From: Bacteroidales bacterium
Lineage (GTDB): Bacteria > Bacteroidota > Bacteroidia > Bacteroidales > Tenuifilaceae
Assembly: GCA_011045955.1 (NCBI GenBank)
Contig: DSBV01000017.1
Span: 1 to 43,369, forward strand
Length of the DNA: 43,369 nt
Direction: 5' to 3'
Shown: in pieces, positions 6,713 to 15,404 of the stretch
How positions within the stretch are numbered: position 1 is the stretch's first letter
Layout of the letters: the number at the start of each line of letters is the position of its first letter
The notes under the pieces: generated by a model
What the model was told of the DNA's origin: nothing
The model's input: only the letters and a program-made list of their open reading frames with translations
Databases searched by the model: none
Translations under genes and position numbers: made by a program

Positions 6713-9193
6713 ATGGATTTACATAAACAGCTTATTGAAGCCGTTGAAAAACGCTTTGGGAATAAGATATCGTACCAACGCGACTGTAAAATCTTGTCGG
6801 AAAAAGTATTTGATCAAACCCACGAGTATATAAGTCCGGCTACTCTCCGCCGACTTTTTGGGTTCCTGAAAACAAATTCTAAACCAACACGTGCCACGCT
6901 CGATATTCTTGCTCGCTATTGCGGTTTTAGCCATTGGCAAGACTTTGTTGAAAATCAGATAAAGGCAAGCACTACCTCAAAATCGGATACCCCTGAGCTT
7001 TGGAATTTAATTATCACAAATAGCCAGGAGATTAACCATCACAACATTCGATCAATACAAATAAAATCAGGGATTCCATTTGAAAAAACCGTAAGGCGAA
7101 CATATCTGGAATCGCTACTCAATCACTTTGTGAGCTCAAACCGTTTCGCATTGGCAATTGTGGCCCCTGGCGGTTATGGAAAATCAACATTCATTGCCCA
7201 CTGGTACCTAAATAACCCTAAAGTAAAGCAACAGCAAGTAATCCCCATCATCATTTCGGCATCAAAGCTAGAAAATTATGCTTTTTCAGAGTTAAATATC
7301 GATGAATGGTTATGGAGCCAAGTTGGTATCAACGCATTTTCAATCCCCAATTTAAAAGATGAACTCAAAAAGTTGCCCGGTACGGTTGTATTCATAATTG
7401 ATGCCCTTGATGAACTTACCCTTACAGGTATTAAACTTGAAAGAACACTTAAAGGAATACACGAACTGTCCAGAGAATTTTCGGAATCGGCCAACACCAA
7501 GCTGATTATTACATCAAGGTATGCCACCTGGAAATCGCTGCAGGGTTACCTTATAAATCCTGAGGTTTGGCAAAACATTGATCAATCCAACTTTAACTCT
7601 GATAATGCTAACATTCCACCCCTTTCGTACGACGAAATGCAAACAATTCTTGATAACACAGTGAATGAAGAAAAAAAGGAACGCTTGCTTATATTCGAAC
7701 TGCCTCCATTGCTACGCCAAACTATTTCGTACCCTTTTTACCTACAACTTTTTATTAGCAGCTACGGTAAAACGAACTACCGAAACCTTTCCGACCCGCT
7801 GAATATTATCAACGAGTTTATCAAACAAAAGGTGTTTGAGTCCATTTACCCTGAAGAGAAGGCCGACATATTGAATGCCTTGGCCAAGGAATACTTAGAA
7901 AATTCTACTCCAGTAAACAAGCAACAGCTGAAAAAGCTCTACCCCATAAACCTAAAAACTGCTGGCAATTACTTTGATGCCTACCACGATTTACTTTCGT
8001 TTGGAATTATCTCCGAAGAGAAAGTATATACCGATTCACTAGGCTACTCGACGCTTGTTTCCTTAGGCAATGACAATATTTTAACATCGCTAATTGCCCA
8101 AAAACTAATTAAGGAATACGGTTTAAGCGAGAAGTTAATCAATGCAACAAAAAAACTTTTTTCTCAGAATGAGATTTACCCGAAATTGATTGGATACATC
8201 TTTAGCATTGGTTTTAATGAACGTAAAGTTGCATTTCTTAAGGACTTGTTCCATCTTTTTTTACCCAACAACATAACCGAACTCACCAATACGCTTACGC
8301 TATGCTTTAAGCGAGATGAATCGCTGTTCAAGGAACTACTACCCCACCTACTCATAAATAGTGAAGTGGAAAGGGAACTATTGCTTGTAAATCCCGATTT
8401 AAATGGCATTTCATCAACCTATAGTAAAATACTGGAACAGGTGCAACCTGAAAGCCCATACTACATGGATTCAAAAGTGGCTAAGGATTACTGTAACCTA
8501 ATGGGTTTGGAAATCTCACATATCAATAATAGCAATGAGTGGCATAACAATTTTGTAATGGCTGAGCAAAAATCAGCAAGAATTGCTGGAATGTGGTTCT
8601 GCCTTAATATCTTCTTCTCAACTAGCTTTAAAACCGAATCAATAGTGAAGAAAGCCTTGGAATACTATAAAAGTATAAGCTCCACCAATGCAAGGCATGA
8701 GTTCAGGGAATCGGTTTTACCATTTGTTTTTATTGACAAGCGCTTTTCCCCACTACAAGATATTTTGGTAGAACCCTTAAATCTCTCGGCACACCAAAAA
8801 GCGATGGATTCCATCATTTATGAATTCACAAACCTAACAAAGAATCGTAACCCTTTTTCGCCGGAAAAGCACCACCAACTAATGCAAAACTACAGCCAAC
8901 TAAATGCCAGCAGGAGCCATTTTGTGATAATACTCGGCGAACTAGCTCGCTCAATATCATACTTCTACGAGAGTAACCTGAACGATGCGCATACCTGTAT
9001 AAGGAACGCCATTGAACTTTGTGGAATATCGGGTTATCGTTTGCAGGAAATGGTGTTGATGAACATACTTGGTCAAACCCTAATGCGATTAGGAGAAACC
9101 GACCATGGACAATCATTTGTTTCGTATACCGATACCCTTTCGGAAAAGTCGGGTGTTAAAATTTACTCCGAGTATTTTGTGTATGGTAGTTGA
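6713..9193 (+). CDS. STAND/NACHT-like NTPase with N-terminal helical domain and helical-repeat tail
   Basis: The 826-residue protein begins with a compact helical domain (about 1-80; SPATLRRLFGF and ILARYCGFSHW) that recurs in Bacteroidota regulators and could be a DNA-binding or adaptor module. A P-loop NTPase follows: Walker A GGYGKST at 153-159 (Lys157) and Walker B VVFIIDALDEL with Asp230, Asp233 and Glu234. This arrangement is typical of STAND switch proteins. About 400 residues of helical, TPR-like repeats follow (for example CIRNAIELCGI near the end), likely the sensor arm. STAND proteins act as ATP-driven switches in regulation or phage defence. The gene diverges from a catalytically altered trypsin-fold gene, and its last 38 bases overlap the convergent sugar-kinase gene. 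The specific function is not known. Confidence 0.8.
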   Translation: MDLHKQLIEAVEKRFGNKISYQRDCKILSEKVFDQTHEYISPATLRRLFGFLKTNSKPTRATLDILARYCGFSHWQDFVENQIKASTTSKSDTPELWNLIITNSQEINHHNIRSIQIKSGIPFEKTVRRTYLESLLNHFVSSNRFALAIVAPGGYGKSTFIAHWYLNNPKVKQQQVIPIIISASKLENYAFSELNIDEWLWSQVGINAFSIPNLKDELKKLPGTVVFIIDALDELTLTGIKLERTLKGIHELSREFSESANTKLIITSRYATWKSLQGYLINPEVWQNIDQSNFNSDNANIPPLSYDEMQTILDNTVNEEKKERLLIFELPPLLRQTISYPFYLQLFISSYGKTNYRNLSDPLNIINEFIKQKVFESIYPEEKADILNALAKEYLENSTPVNKQQLKKLYPINLKTAGNYFDAYHDLLSFGIISEEKVYTDSLGYSTLVSLGNDNILTSLIAQKLIKEYGLSEKLINATKKLFSQNEIYPKLIGYIFSIGFNERKVAFLKDLFHLFLPNNITELTNTLTLCFKRDESLFKELLPHLLINSEVERELLLVNPDLNGISSTYSKILEQVQPESPYYMDSKVAKDYCNLMGLEISHINNSNEWHNNFVMAEQKSARIAGMWFCLNIFFSTSFKTESIVKKALEYYKSISSTNARHEFRESVLPFVFIDKRFSPLQDILVEPLNLSAHQKAMDSIIYEFTNLTKNRNPFSPEKHHQLMQNYSQLNASRSHFVIILGELARSISYFYESNLNDAHTCIRNAIELCGISGYRLQEMVLMNILGQTLMRLGETDHGQSFVSYTDTLSEKSGVKIYSEYFVYGS

Positions 9194-10013
9194 TTAGCTC
9201 AACTATTGGGTAGCGCAAGTATTGCGATATTTTAAATCCATGCTCCTCTCCAACCGAATCAAGAACCTGACTAAAAAGACATCCTACTGAGCCGGTTACA
9301 CCAATTGGTAATTCCGTTAGATTCTCAAATACAGCAAAGTGGTACCTGTATAGAGCCACAAACGCCTCCTTTACAATAGAGTAAACATGTTGGTTGTTGA
9401 TATTCTCCAGAATAAAAGGCACAAACGATGCAAGGTATGCCGACGGGCGGGGTGCGCTGTAAACCATATTGAGCACATGGCTTAGCTCAACGTTATACTG
9501 CTGTTCCAGCCTGTGGGCAATATCGGCATCGAGAGTTTTGTAGAGGTATGTACGCAGCAAAAGCCGTCCCATGTAAGCTCCGCTACCCTCGTCGCCCAGG
9601 ACAAACCCAAGCGAGGGGGTTCGGTTGGTTAATCGTTCACCATCGTAGTAAGCTATATTTGAACCAGTTCCAAGTATTACCACAATACCAGATTGGCACT
9701 TAAATAGGGCACGAGCAGCCCCTAAGGCATCGGAAACTGCATGGATTTTGGCATTGCTAAAAAAGATACCAAGATACCTTGCTACATCCTGCCCCCTTTC
9801 ATGCACGCCACACCCCGAACCGTAAAAGAAAATCTCCTTTACATGTTCTGGATTAATCTGCTTGGGGTAATTTTGATTTAATGCGCTTAAAAAATCTTCC
9901 TGCCTGTTAAAGTATGGACTTAACCCAATGGTCTCGAAACTTGCAATGGGCTTGCTGATCTCTAAAATTCTCCAATCGGTTTTTGTAGCTCCGCTATCGG
10001 CAATTATTATCAT
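9156..10013 (-). CDS. BadF/BadG-family ATPase, N-acetylglucosamine kinase-like
   Basis: This is a 285-residue ASKHA-fold kinase. The phosphate-1 motif is ADSGATKTDW near the N-terminus, the phosphate-2 region is LGTGSNIAYY, and GDEGSGAYMG is the signature found in GlcNAc kinases of this family. It probably phosphorylates an amino sugar such as N-acetylglucosamine. Its start overlaps the end of the upstream solute-binding lipoprotein gene by 20 bases, so the two are translationally coupled. That pairing suggests salvage of cell-wall fragments, which is inference. Confidence 0.82.
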   Translation of the reverse strand: MIIIADSGATKTDWRILEISKPIASFETIGLSPYFNRQEDFLSALNQNYPKQINPEHVKEIFFYGSGCGVHERGQDVARYLGIFFSNAKIHAVSDALGAARALFKCQSGIVVILGTGSNIAYYDGERLTNRTPSLGFVLGDEGSGAYMGRLLLRTYLYKTLDADIAHRLEQQYNVELSHVLNMVYSAPRPSAYLASFVPFILENINNQHVYSIVKEAFVALYRYHFAVFENLTELPIGVTGSVGCLFSQVLDSVGEEHGFKISQYLRYPIVELINYHTQNTRSKF

Positions 10014-11661
10014 TTTTCGCTTTTACTTTTACTTTTTTTAAAACTAAAAAATTCATTGGATTTACACCAATGCCATCAATCCGTGCCGATGTAAACCTAA
10101 CCACTTTATCGTAGTACAAAGGTATAACTATGGCCTTTGAAATAACAATAGAATCGAGGCTATGGTAGTATGGTAATCGTTGGTCATATCTATTAAACAA
10201 CATTGCTTTCCGGTAAAGCCTATCGAACAGCACGCTGCTGAAATGGGTATAGTTTGGGCCATTAGGAGCAAAATTATCAGTCAGGAAACAAGCCAGGTAG
10301 TTTTCCGGATCGGGATAGTCAGCTATCCATGACCCCCTGAAAACGGGCAGTTTCCCATTTGCAAGCATTTCGCGATATGCAGCGCCGGGCAGCACATCAA
10401 TAATAAGCTTAATACCCACTGTTCCAAGCTGGTTCTGAATGTATTCAAACAAATCGAGGTAATCGTCGGTGGTTGAAACGGTTATCTCAGGTAAAACATT
10501 CGTACTATTGTAACCCGCTTGCTCTAGCAATTGCTTTGCCTGTAATGAGTTGTAGGCCAAACCGTAGTTTACATCTGTAAAACCGGGCATGCCGGAAGGA
10601 ACAAATCCACTGTAAGCCGGAATGCCAAGGTTGCTTCGGAGGTAAAGCATCATTTTCTCTTTATCAAAACTCATAGCAATAGCTTTACGTACCCTTTCGT
10701 CGAGTAAAAACCTTTGGTTGTTGGGGAGTTTTGAGGAATCAACAAGTATTCCAATATACTCTGTATTTAGGTATGGGCCTGTAATCATTTTTACATTAGC
10801 GGAATACTTGGGGTTTAACCTACCCGAACGGGTAAGAAGTTCATCCTTTGAAGCGGCATTTATCCCCGAAAGAAAATCGATTTTACCATTCAGAAATTCT
10901 AGAAATTCCGATTGTTTATCGGGAATAAATGAAATGGAAACAGCTTCGAGGTAGGGTAAGCGGCAGCCAAACTCATCAACCTCAAAGTAATTTGAGTTTC
11001 TGCGTAATACAAGTTTTTCCCCATCGCGCCAAAACTTTAAGTAAAAAGGGCCAGTGCCAACCGGGTTGTGGCCAAAATCCTTACCATAGTACGAAACCGC
11101 TTCGTGAGGTACAACATAGCAGTAGGGCATGCACAACAAACCAAGAAAGGGAGGGAAAGGCTTTTTTAGCTTCAACACCAGAGTGCTATCGTTGGGGGAA
11201 AAGCAGCCATTGTCGTAATTAGGGTTTTCTCTATCAAGCACACTTAACACCCACATGCCGGGCGAGGCTGTAGCGGGGTTTAGTATCCGGCCAAAGGAGT
11301 AAACAAAGTCCTGGGCTGTAGTGCGTCGTCCCTTGCCCGATGGGAAAACAGGCGAATCATGAAAATATACATCGTTGCGGAGGTAAAATGTATAGGTTAA
11401 GCCATCGGGGGAAATAGACCACCGCTTAGCAATGGCGGGTTCAATAGTAAGCGAATCGGAAAACTGAACCAGGCCATTGAAAAGTTGGCTAACTGGCCAA
11501 ATCAATGCAAGGTTACGAGCATAGGCAGGATCAAGTGACGTTATTCCCTTACTTTCGTTATACCTGAACACATTGGCTGACTGGTTGTTATGAACCTGGG
11601 TGCACGATACAACCATCAAGATTAACAAAAGAAAATATATCCTGTTACAGAATTGCAACAT
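9994..11661 (-). CDS. Family-5 extracellular solute-binding lipoprotein (OppA/DppA type)
   Basis: The 555-residue protein carries a lipoprotein signal with lipobox VVSC (Cys20) and then the full SBP_bac_5 fold, including GITSLDPAYARN, the segment AQDFVYSFGRIL and GTGPFYLKFW. Such proteins deliver oligopeptides, or muropeptides in the MppA case, to ABC permeases. No permease or ATPase genes are adjacent. The next gene is an overlapping BadF-type sugar kinase. A -7-like TAGGTTTG lies at 11679-11686. Confidence 0.88.
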   Translation of the reverse strand: MLQFCNRIYFLLLILMVVSCTQVHNNQSANVFRYNESKGITSLDPAYARNLALIWPVSQLFNGLVQFSDSLTIEPAIAKRWSISPDGLTYTFYLRNDVYFHDSPVFPSGKGRRTTAQDFVYSFGRILNPATASPGMWVLSVLDRENPNYDNGCFSPNDSTLVLKLKKPFPPFLGLLCMPYCYVVPHEAVSYYGKDFGHNPVGTGPFYLKFWRDGEKLVLRRNSNYFEVDEFGCRLPYLEAVSISFIPDKQSEFLEFLNGKIDFLSGINAASKDELLTRSGRLNPKYSANVKMITGPYLNTEYIGILVDSSKLPNNQRFLLDERVRKAIAMSFDKEKMMLYLRSNLGIPAYSGFVPSGMPGFTDVNYGLAYNSLQAKQLLEQAGYNSTNVLPEITVSTTDDYLDLFEYIQNQLGTVGIKLIIDVLPGAAYREMLANGKLPVFRGSWIADYPDPENYLACFLTDNFAPNGPNYTHFSSVLFDRLYRKAMLFNRYDQRLPYYHSLDSIVISKAIVIPLYYDKVVRFTSARIDGIGVNPMNFLVLKKVKVKAKNDNNCR

Positions 11662-11678
11662 GCCTGAAAATTTTCACT

Positions 11679-11686
11679 CAAACCTA
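11679..11686 (-). promoter_or_regulatory. Candidate -7 element for the solute-binding lipoprotein gene
   Basis: On the minus strand TAGGTTTG matches TAnnTTTG and lies 17 bases before the ATG. No -33 element is evident. It lies downstream of the terminator at 11731-11770, so the gene can be expressed independently of that terminator. Confidence 0.35.
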
Positions 11687-11730
11687 CAAATTTTTAGGAC
11701 ATAGAAGGGCATTTGATGGCATAAAGCGAT

Positions 11731-11770
11731 AAAAAATAAAGACGGAACCGTAAATACGGCTCCGTCTTTA
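11731..11770 (-). terminator. Strong intrinsic terminator
   Basis: TAAAGACGGA pairs perfectly with TCCGTCTTTA, with an inner CCGT/ACGG stem separated by one mismatch. Six T follow on the minus strand. It ends either the 12560-to-11970 transcript or a short independent RNA that starts near 11845. Confidence 0.85.
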
Positions 11771-11857
11771 CACCTAACTAACCTAAATCAACTAAACCTA
11801 ACCAACTATTAACCCTAAAACCTATACTAGAAAAACTACTTTTATAACGCAAAAATA
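11771..11857 (-). other. C-poor RNA segment with UAG repeats before a terminator; possible small RNA
   Basis: The 308-base gap 11662-11969 holds no gene. On the minus strand 11820-11771 contains no C and is built of TAG/GGTTAG-like units; ten TAG triplets occur between 11838 and 11774 at irregular spacing (1-6 bases). TATTTTTG, matching TAnnTTTG, lies at 11850-11857 and would start an RNA of about 110 bases ending at the terminator. The segment has no ATG. It may be an independent small RNA or the 3' end of the unknown gene's mRNA. Confidence 0.35.
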
Positions 11858-11969
11858 CAACCATAGTTTCACAAAATTCAGGCCAAAAACGATGATATAA
11901 AACACCTTTTTTGGATGGCTTATTTATACTGACATTCAGCAGGATATGTTATAAAACACAAGTGGATTT

Positions 11970-12560
11970 TTAACGATTATTAACCCTTAACTTGGATATA
12001 AAATTTTGTATAGCTGAAGCTGAATTTAATGACTCAACAGGAGGTAACCCTGCAATTTTACGGGCATGATTTACTTTACCAATTTCAAAACCCTCCTCAT
12101 CAAATCCAAAAAGATATCTGTACGCTATGGCTGTTTTTAGGGTTGATGGCCTACAACGGACTGTTGGCGTAGAGTATCGACCTGGATGTATGTGAATGTA
12201 AAACTCATCGCTATGTCCCAACCGCATAACCCAACGAGAACCATCGGAGAGATAAATGCATTTGAATGAAGTTTCAGGTAAACCAAGCCAATGCTTAAAA
12301 TCGCCAACACAGGATACACCCATACCCATGAAATACCTTTTAACCTCATCTACTATCGCTTTAACAGGAAGTTCACCAATGTAAAAATCGAGCAGGGTTC
12401 CCCCAATATACCCTAAAAACTGATCGGGTTGGAATCCTCCGCCCCCTCTGATCTGCTGAATTTGGTTGCATACAAAGCCGCAATGGTGCTTCCAAGGATT
12501 GAAAGCGATAGGTTTCTCCTGCACGCATACCGCCTGTCCGTTTTGATATATAACACACAT
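11970..12560 (-). CDS. Uncharacterised protein
   Basis: This 196-residue soluble protein starts at ATG 12560 (MCVIYQNGQAV). A longer frame exists upstream but overlaps the divergent regulator and does not look like protein. I do not recognise the family. Features seen are HHCGFVCNQIQQ near residue 25, a Gly-rich GGGGF, hydrophobic LGYIGGTLLDFYIG, and a His-rich FYIHIHPGRYS that could bind metal. The C-terminal NHARKIAGLPPVESLNS looks structured. There is no signal peptide or membrane helix. It diverges from a Crp/Fnr-type regulator with a 55-base gap, so that regulator may control it. Confidence 0.65.
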   Translation of the reverse strand: MCVIYQNGQAVCVQEKPIAFNPWKHHCGFVCNQIQQIRGGGGFQPDQFLGYIGGTLLDFYIGELPVKAIVDEVKRYFMGMGVSCVGDFKHWLGLPETSFKCIYLSDGSRWVMRLGHSDEFYIHIHPGRYSTPTVRCRPSTLKTAIAYRYLFGFDEEGFEIGKVNHARKIAGLPPVESLNSASAIQNFISKLRVNNR

Positions 12561-12615
12561 ATTTTTAAGCAACCTACCTATTGTTTTGTTTTCTTTGTGG
12601 CAAATTACGAAAATT

Positions 12616-13284
12616 ATGAATAAGGTTATAGCTTTATCGCCCATATTTCGGGGTTTAACTGAGGATGAAGTAGTCCATCTTCTAAATGTAACCCCCCACT
12701 CCATTCGCTCATTCAGCAAAGGACAAACCATAGCCCAGCGAACCGAGGAGGTTCGAAATTTGTGCATTGTAGTGGAGGGGAGCGTAAAGGGCGAGATGGT
12801 TGACTTCTCCGGTAAAATCCTTAAGATTGAGGAGATGCATGCTCCAATGCCCATTGCCCATGCGTTTCTTTTTGGCGAAAATAATCGATACCCGGTTGAT
12901 GTTATAGCTTTGGAAGACTGCAAGCTACTGTTTATCCCTAAAGTGAAGTTTCTTGGGCTGTTGCAGAAAAACGCACAGGTGCTAACCAATTATCTTAACT
13001 CCATATCAAACCGGGCTCAATTTCTATCGAACAAGCTTTGGTTCCTTTCGTTTAAAACCATAAAGGAGAAAATAGCCCATTACCTTCTAAATCTTTCAAA
13101 AAGCGAGGTTAGAACTACCTTAATCCTACCAAAATCGCATCAGGAACTGGCAGAGTTTTTCGGAGCTACACGCCCAGCCTTAGCCAGAGTTTTTGCCCAA
13201 TTGCAGGACGAGGGAATAATTCACATAAACCGACGTGAAATAACCATTCTTAACCGTAACAAGCTGCTGGAAATAATAAAGTAG
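12616..13284 (+). CDS. Crp/Fnr-family transcriptional regulator
   Basis: From ATG 12616 (MNKVIAL) the product is 222 residues; an in-frame ATG at 12586 is less likely because it runs into the divergent gene's promoter. It has an N-terminal effector-binding beta-roll (LCIVVEGSVKGE, then FLFGENNRYPVDV), a dimerisation helix, and a C-terminal winged helix with recognition region SHQELAEFFGATRPALARV. There is no N-terminal Fe-S cysteine cluster as in FNR, and the cAMP-contact GE...R pattern is not conserved, so the ligand is unknown. Its stop TAG directly abuts the stop of the convergent glycosyltransferase gene. Confidence 0.85.
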   Translation: MNKVIALSPIFRGLTEDEVVHLLNVTPHSIRSFSKGQTIAQRTEEVRNLCIVVEGSVKGEMVDFSGKILKIEEMHAPMPIAHAFLFGENNRYPVDVIALEDCKLLFIPKVKFLGLLQKNAQVLTNYLNSISNRAQFLSNKLWFLSFKTIKEKIAHYLLNLSKSEVRTTLILPKSHQELAEFFGATRPALARVFAQLQDEGIIHINRREITILNRNKLLEIIK

Positions 13285-14289
13285 CTACCGGTAAAAATTT
13301 TTAACAAAAGCACCATTGGGCCTTTTGCCATGAACAACCCACAGCCAAAAAGCATAAATAAATCCTAAACCGTAGCCGTATAGCTGAACCCATGCTGCCA
13401 CTACACTTAATATTGCAACCCTGATCGAATTCTTTTTAAGCAAGGAGTCGAGCAAAATAACAAATGAGTAAAGCAAGGGCAATAGGGAAGTAATAGGGTA
13501 AGCCCACAACAGCAGAATTGCTGCGCTCATTACCATAACAAACCCTGAGGGTAATAGGTGTACCAGTTTAAGTGAACTCTTGTGATTTAAACTAAGATTT
13601 ATGCGGGCCATACCCGAGTTAAATACCTGTTTGAAAAACTTACGGAAATCGGTTCTACGCTTATGGTAAACTAAGGCTTTAGGGAAAAGCCTACTCCTGA
13701 AACCCATCTCGAAAAGCCTAAGGCTTAAATCTACATCCTCACCGAACCTCATATTCGAAAAACCGCCAACCGAATGGAATACCTCAGCATTAATGCCCAT
13801 GTTAAAACTACGAGGAGTAAAGCGCTCCAGCTTTACCCTTCCCCCACGAATGCCCCCTGTGGTAAAAAATGAGGTCATGGAGTAGCCAATGGCCTTTTGA
13901 ACATCGGTAAATGAGGGGTGGGTAGCATCTGGGCCCCCAAAAAAATCGACGTACTCAGTAGCAAGCTCCTCCTCAACACGGGTAAAGTAATCGCCAGGAA
14001 TAATGCAATCAGAGTCGAAAAAGATTAGGAATTCCCCTTTTGCCCTTTCGGCACCATGGTTTCGTGTTATTCCGGGTCCAGTATTTTCCTTGAATAAGTA
14101 TTGAATCTTTAGCTCTGAGGCGAATTTGGTTACTACATGCCTACAAGGCTTCTTTGAGCCATCCTCAACTACTATTACCTCAAAATCACCATAATCCTGA
14201 TTTGCAAGACTTTGAAGCAATTCCTCAACCTCTCCAGGGCGATTATAAACCGGAATGATTACAGAAAAACGCATAGATTTTAACTTCAT
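13285..14289 (-). CDS. Family 2 glycosyltransferase, membrane-attached
   Basis: The 334-residue product has a GT-A fold at its N-terminus: SVIIPVYNRPGEVEELLQSL, the nucleotide-sugar Asp in VVEDGS, and the metal-binding FFDSDC. The acceptor-region motif GEDVDLSLRLFEMG follows at about 190. The last 90 residues hold two or three hydrophobic segments that would hold it at the inner membrane. It should add a sugar to a lipid-linked or surface glycan; donor and acceptor cannot be told. A second possible start is ATG 14274 (MRFSVIIP). It is a single-gene unit. Confidence 0.88.
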   Translation of the reverse strand: MKLKSMRFSVIIPVYNRPGEVEELLQSLANQDYGDFEVIVVEDGSKKPCRHVVTKFASELKIQYLFKENTGPGITRNHGAERAKGEFLIFFDSDCIIPGDYFTRVEEELATEYVDFFGGPDATHPSFTDVQKAIGYSMTSFFTTGGIRGGRVKLERFTPRSFNMGINAEVFHSVGGFSNMRFGEDVDLSLRLFEMGFRSRLFPKALVYHKRRTDFRKFFKQVFNSGMARINLSLNHKSSLKLVHLLPSGFVMVMSAAILLLWAYPITSLLPLLYSFVILLDSLLKKNSIRVAILSVVAAWVQLYGYGLGFIYAFWLWVVHGKRPNGAFVKNFYR

Positions 14290-14471
14290 TCACGAAGATA
14301 CAAATATTTTAGTTCTTATTCGTCAACAAAAATATGCCTTACACCACAAAAAACTTTAATTAGACAATAACTTTTCGCAAATGTTTAATCAAAGTCAAAA
14401 ATAAAATTATCAAAAAGAACAATTTTTAAATTTTGTTAATATATTCGAATGTTTAAAAATCAATCTTTGGC

Positions 14472-15335
14472 ATGAGGCAACTGAAGATAATTAAACAGGT
14501 TACAAACCGCGAAGCCGTTTCGCTTGATAAGTACCTACACGAGATTGGGAAGGTTAATTTGCTAACCGCCGAAGAGGAAGTTATACTTGCCCGGAAAATA
14601 AAAGAAGGAGACCAAGAGGCTCTGGCAAAATTGGTAAAAGCCAATTTAAGATTTGTGGTATCGGTTGCCAAGCAGTACCAGAACCAGGGATTAAGCCTGC
14701 CCGACCTGATAAACGAGGGCAACGTTGGGTTAATTAAGGCAGCCCAACGCTTTGATGAGACCAGAGGATTCAAATTCATATCGTACGCAGTATGGTGGAT
14801 TCGTCAATCAATACTGCAAGCTTTAGCCGAACAGGCCAGAATAGTTAAACTACCGCTGAATAAAATTGGTTCCATAAACAAGGTTAACCGGGCGTTAGCT
14901 GAGCTGGAACAACGCTTTGAGCGCGAACCAACCATTGAGGAACTGTCCGAACTCCTTGAGCTGGCACTCGAAGATATTAAGGAAGCTCTCAGAGGTAATA
15001 ACAGGCACCTATCAATGGATGCCCCCCTTACACAAGATGAGGACAGCAGCATGTACGACGTACTACTCTCACCCGATTCGCCTATGCCCGATAAGGGATT
15101 ACTTAACGAAAGCCTACGTCGAGAGATTGAGCGAGCATTATCAACCTTAACTCCACGTGAAGCTAACATTATAAGGCTATACTATGGGTTGAATGGCAAA
15201 CATCCGCTTACCCTTGAGGAAATTGGCGAAGAGTTTGATCTAACCCGTGAGCGTGTGCGTCAAATCAAGGAAAAAGCGCTAAAGAGGCTGAAGCAAACCA
15301 CAAGGAGTAAAATACTAAAAAGCTACCTAGGCTAA
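14472..15335 (+). CDS. rpoD: Primary RNA polymerase sigma factor RpoD (Bacteroidota short form)
   Basis: The protein is 287 residues, the compact form typical of Bacteroidota, which lacks the long N-terminal region 1.1 of E. coli RpoD. Region 1.2/2 includes [14 protein letters not shown], region 2.4 [10 protein letters not shown], region 3 QEARI-like [10 protein letters not shown], and region 4 [20 protein letters not shown]. It directs RNA polymerase to promoters of the TTTG/TAnnTTTG type seen through this window. A strong terminator follows at once. Confidence 0.95.
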   Translation: MRQLKIIKQVTNREAVSLDKYLHEIGKVNLLTAEEEVILARKIKEGDQEALAKLVKANLRFVVSVAKQYQNQGLSLPDLINEGNVGLIKAAQRFDETRGFKFISYAVWWIRQSILQALAEQARIVKLPLNKIGSINKVNRALAELEQRFEREPTIEELSELLELALEDIKEALRGNNRHLSMDAPLTQDEDSSMYDVLLSPDSPMPDKGLLNESLRREIERALSTLTPREANIIRLYYGLNGKHPLTLEEIGEEFDLTRERVRQIKEKALKRLKQTTRSKILKSYLG

Positions 15336-15344
15336 TTGATACCC

Positions 15345-15377
15345 AACGACCCGTTAAGCGGGTCGTTTCCTTTTTTT
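15345..15377 (+). terminator. rpoD terminator
   Basis: AACGACCCG, a 5-base loop and CGGGTCGTT form a perfect 9-bp stem. The sequence TCC and seven T follow. It starts nine bases after the rpoD stop. Confidence 0.92.
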
Positions 15378-15379
15378 GT

Positions 15380-15387
15380 TACCTTTG
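15380..15387 (+). promoter_or_regulatory. Candidate -7 element for rpe
   Basis: TACCTTTG matches TAnnTTTG and lies 17 bases before the rpe ATG, directly after the rpoD terminator. No -33 match is seen. Confidence 0.4.
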
Positions 15388-15404
15388 CATAAAATGTAAA
15401 CTCC

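Noticed and set aside
11771-11838. A TRAP-type binding site
   Set aside because: UAG spacing varies from 1 to 6 bases, and I know of no TRAP protein in this phylum; kept only as an unusual RNA segment.
12561-12989. N-terminal extension of the unknown protein at 11970-12560
   Set aside because: It overlaps the divergent Crp/Fnr gene antisense, its composition does not look like protein, and it would leave no promoter space.
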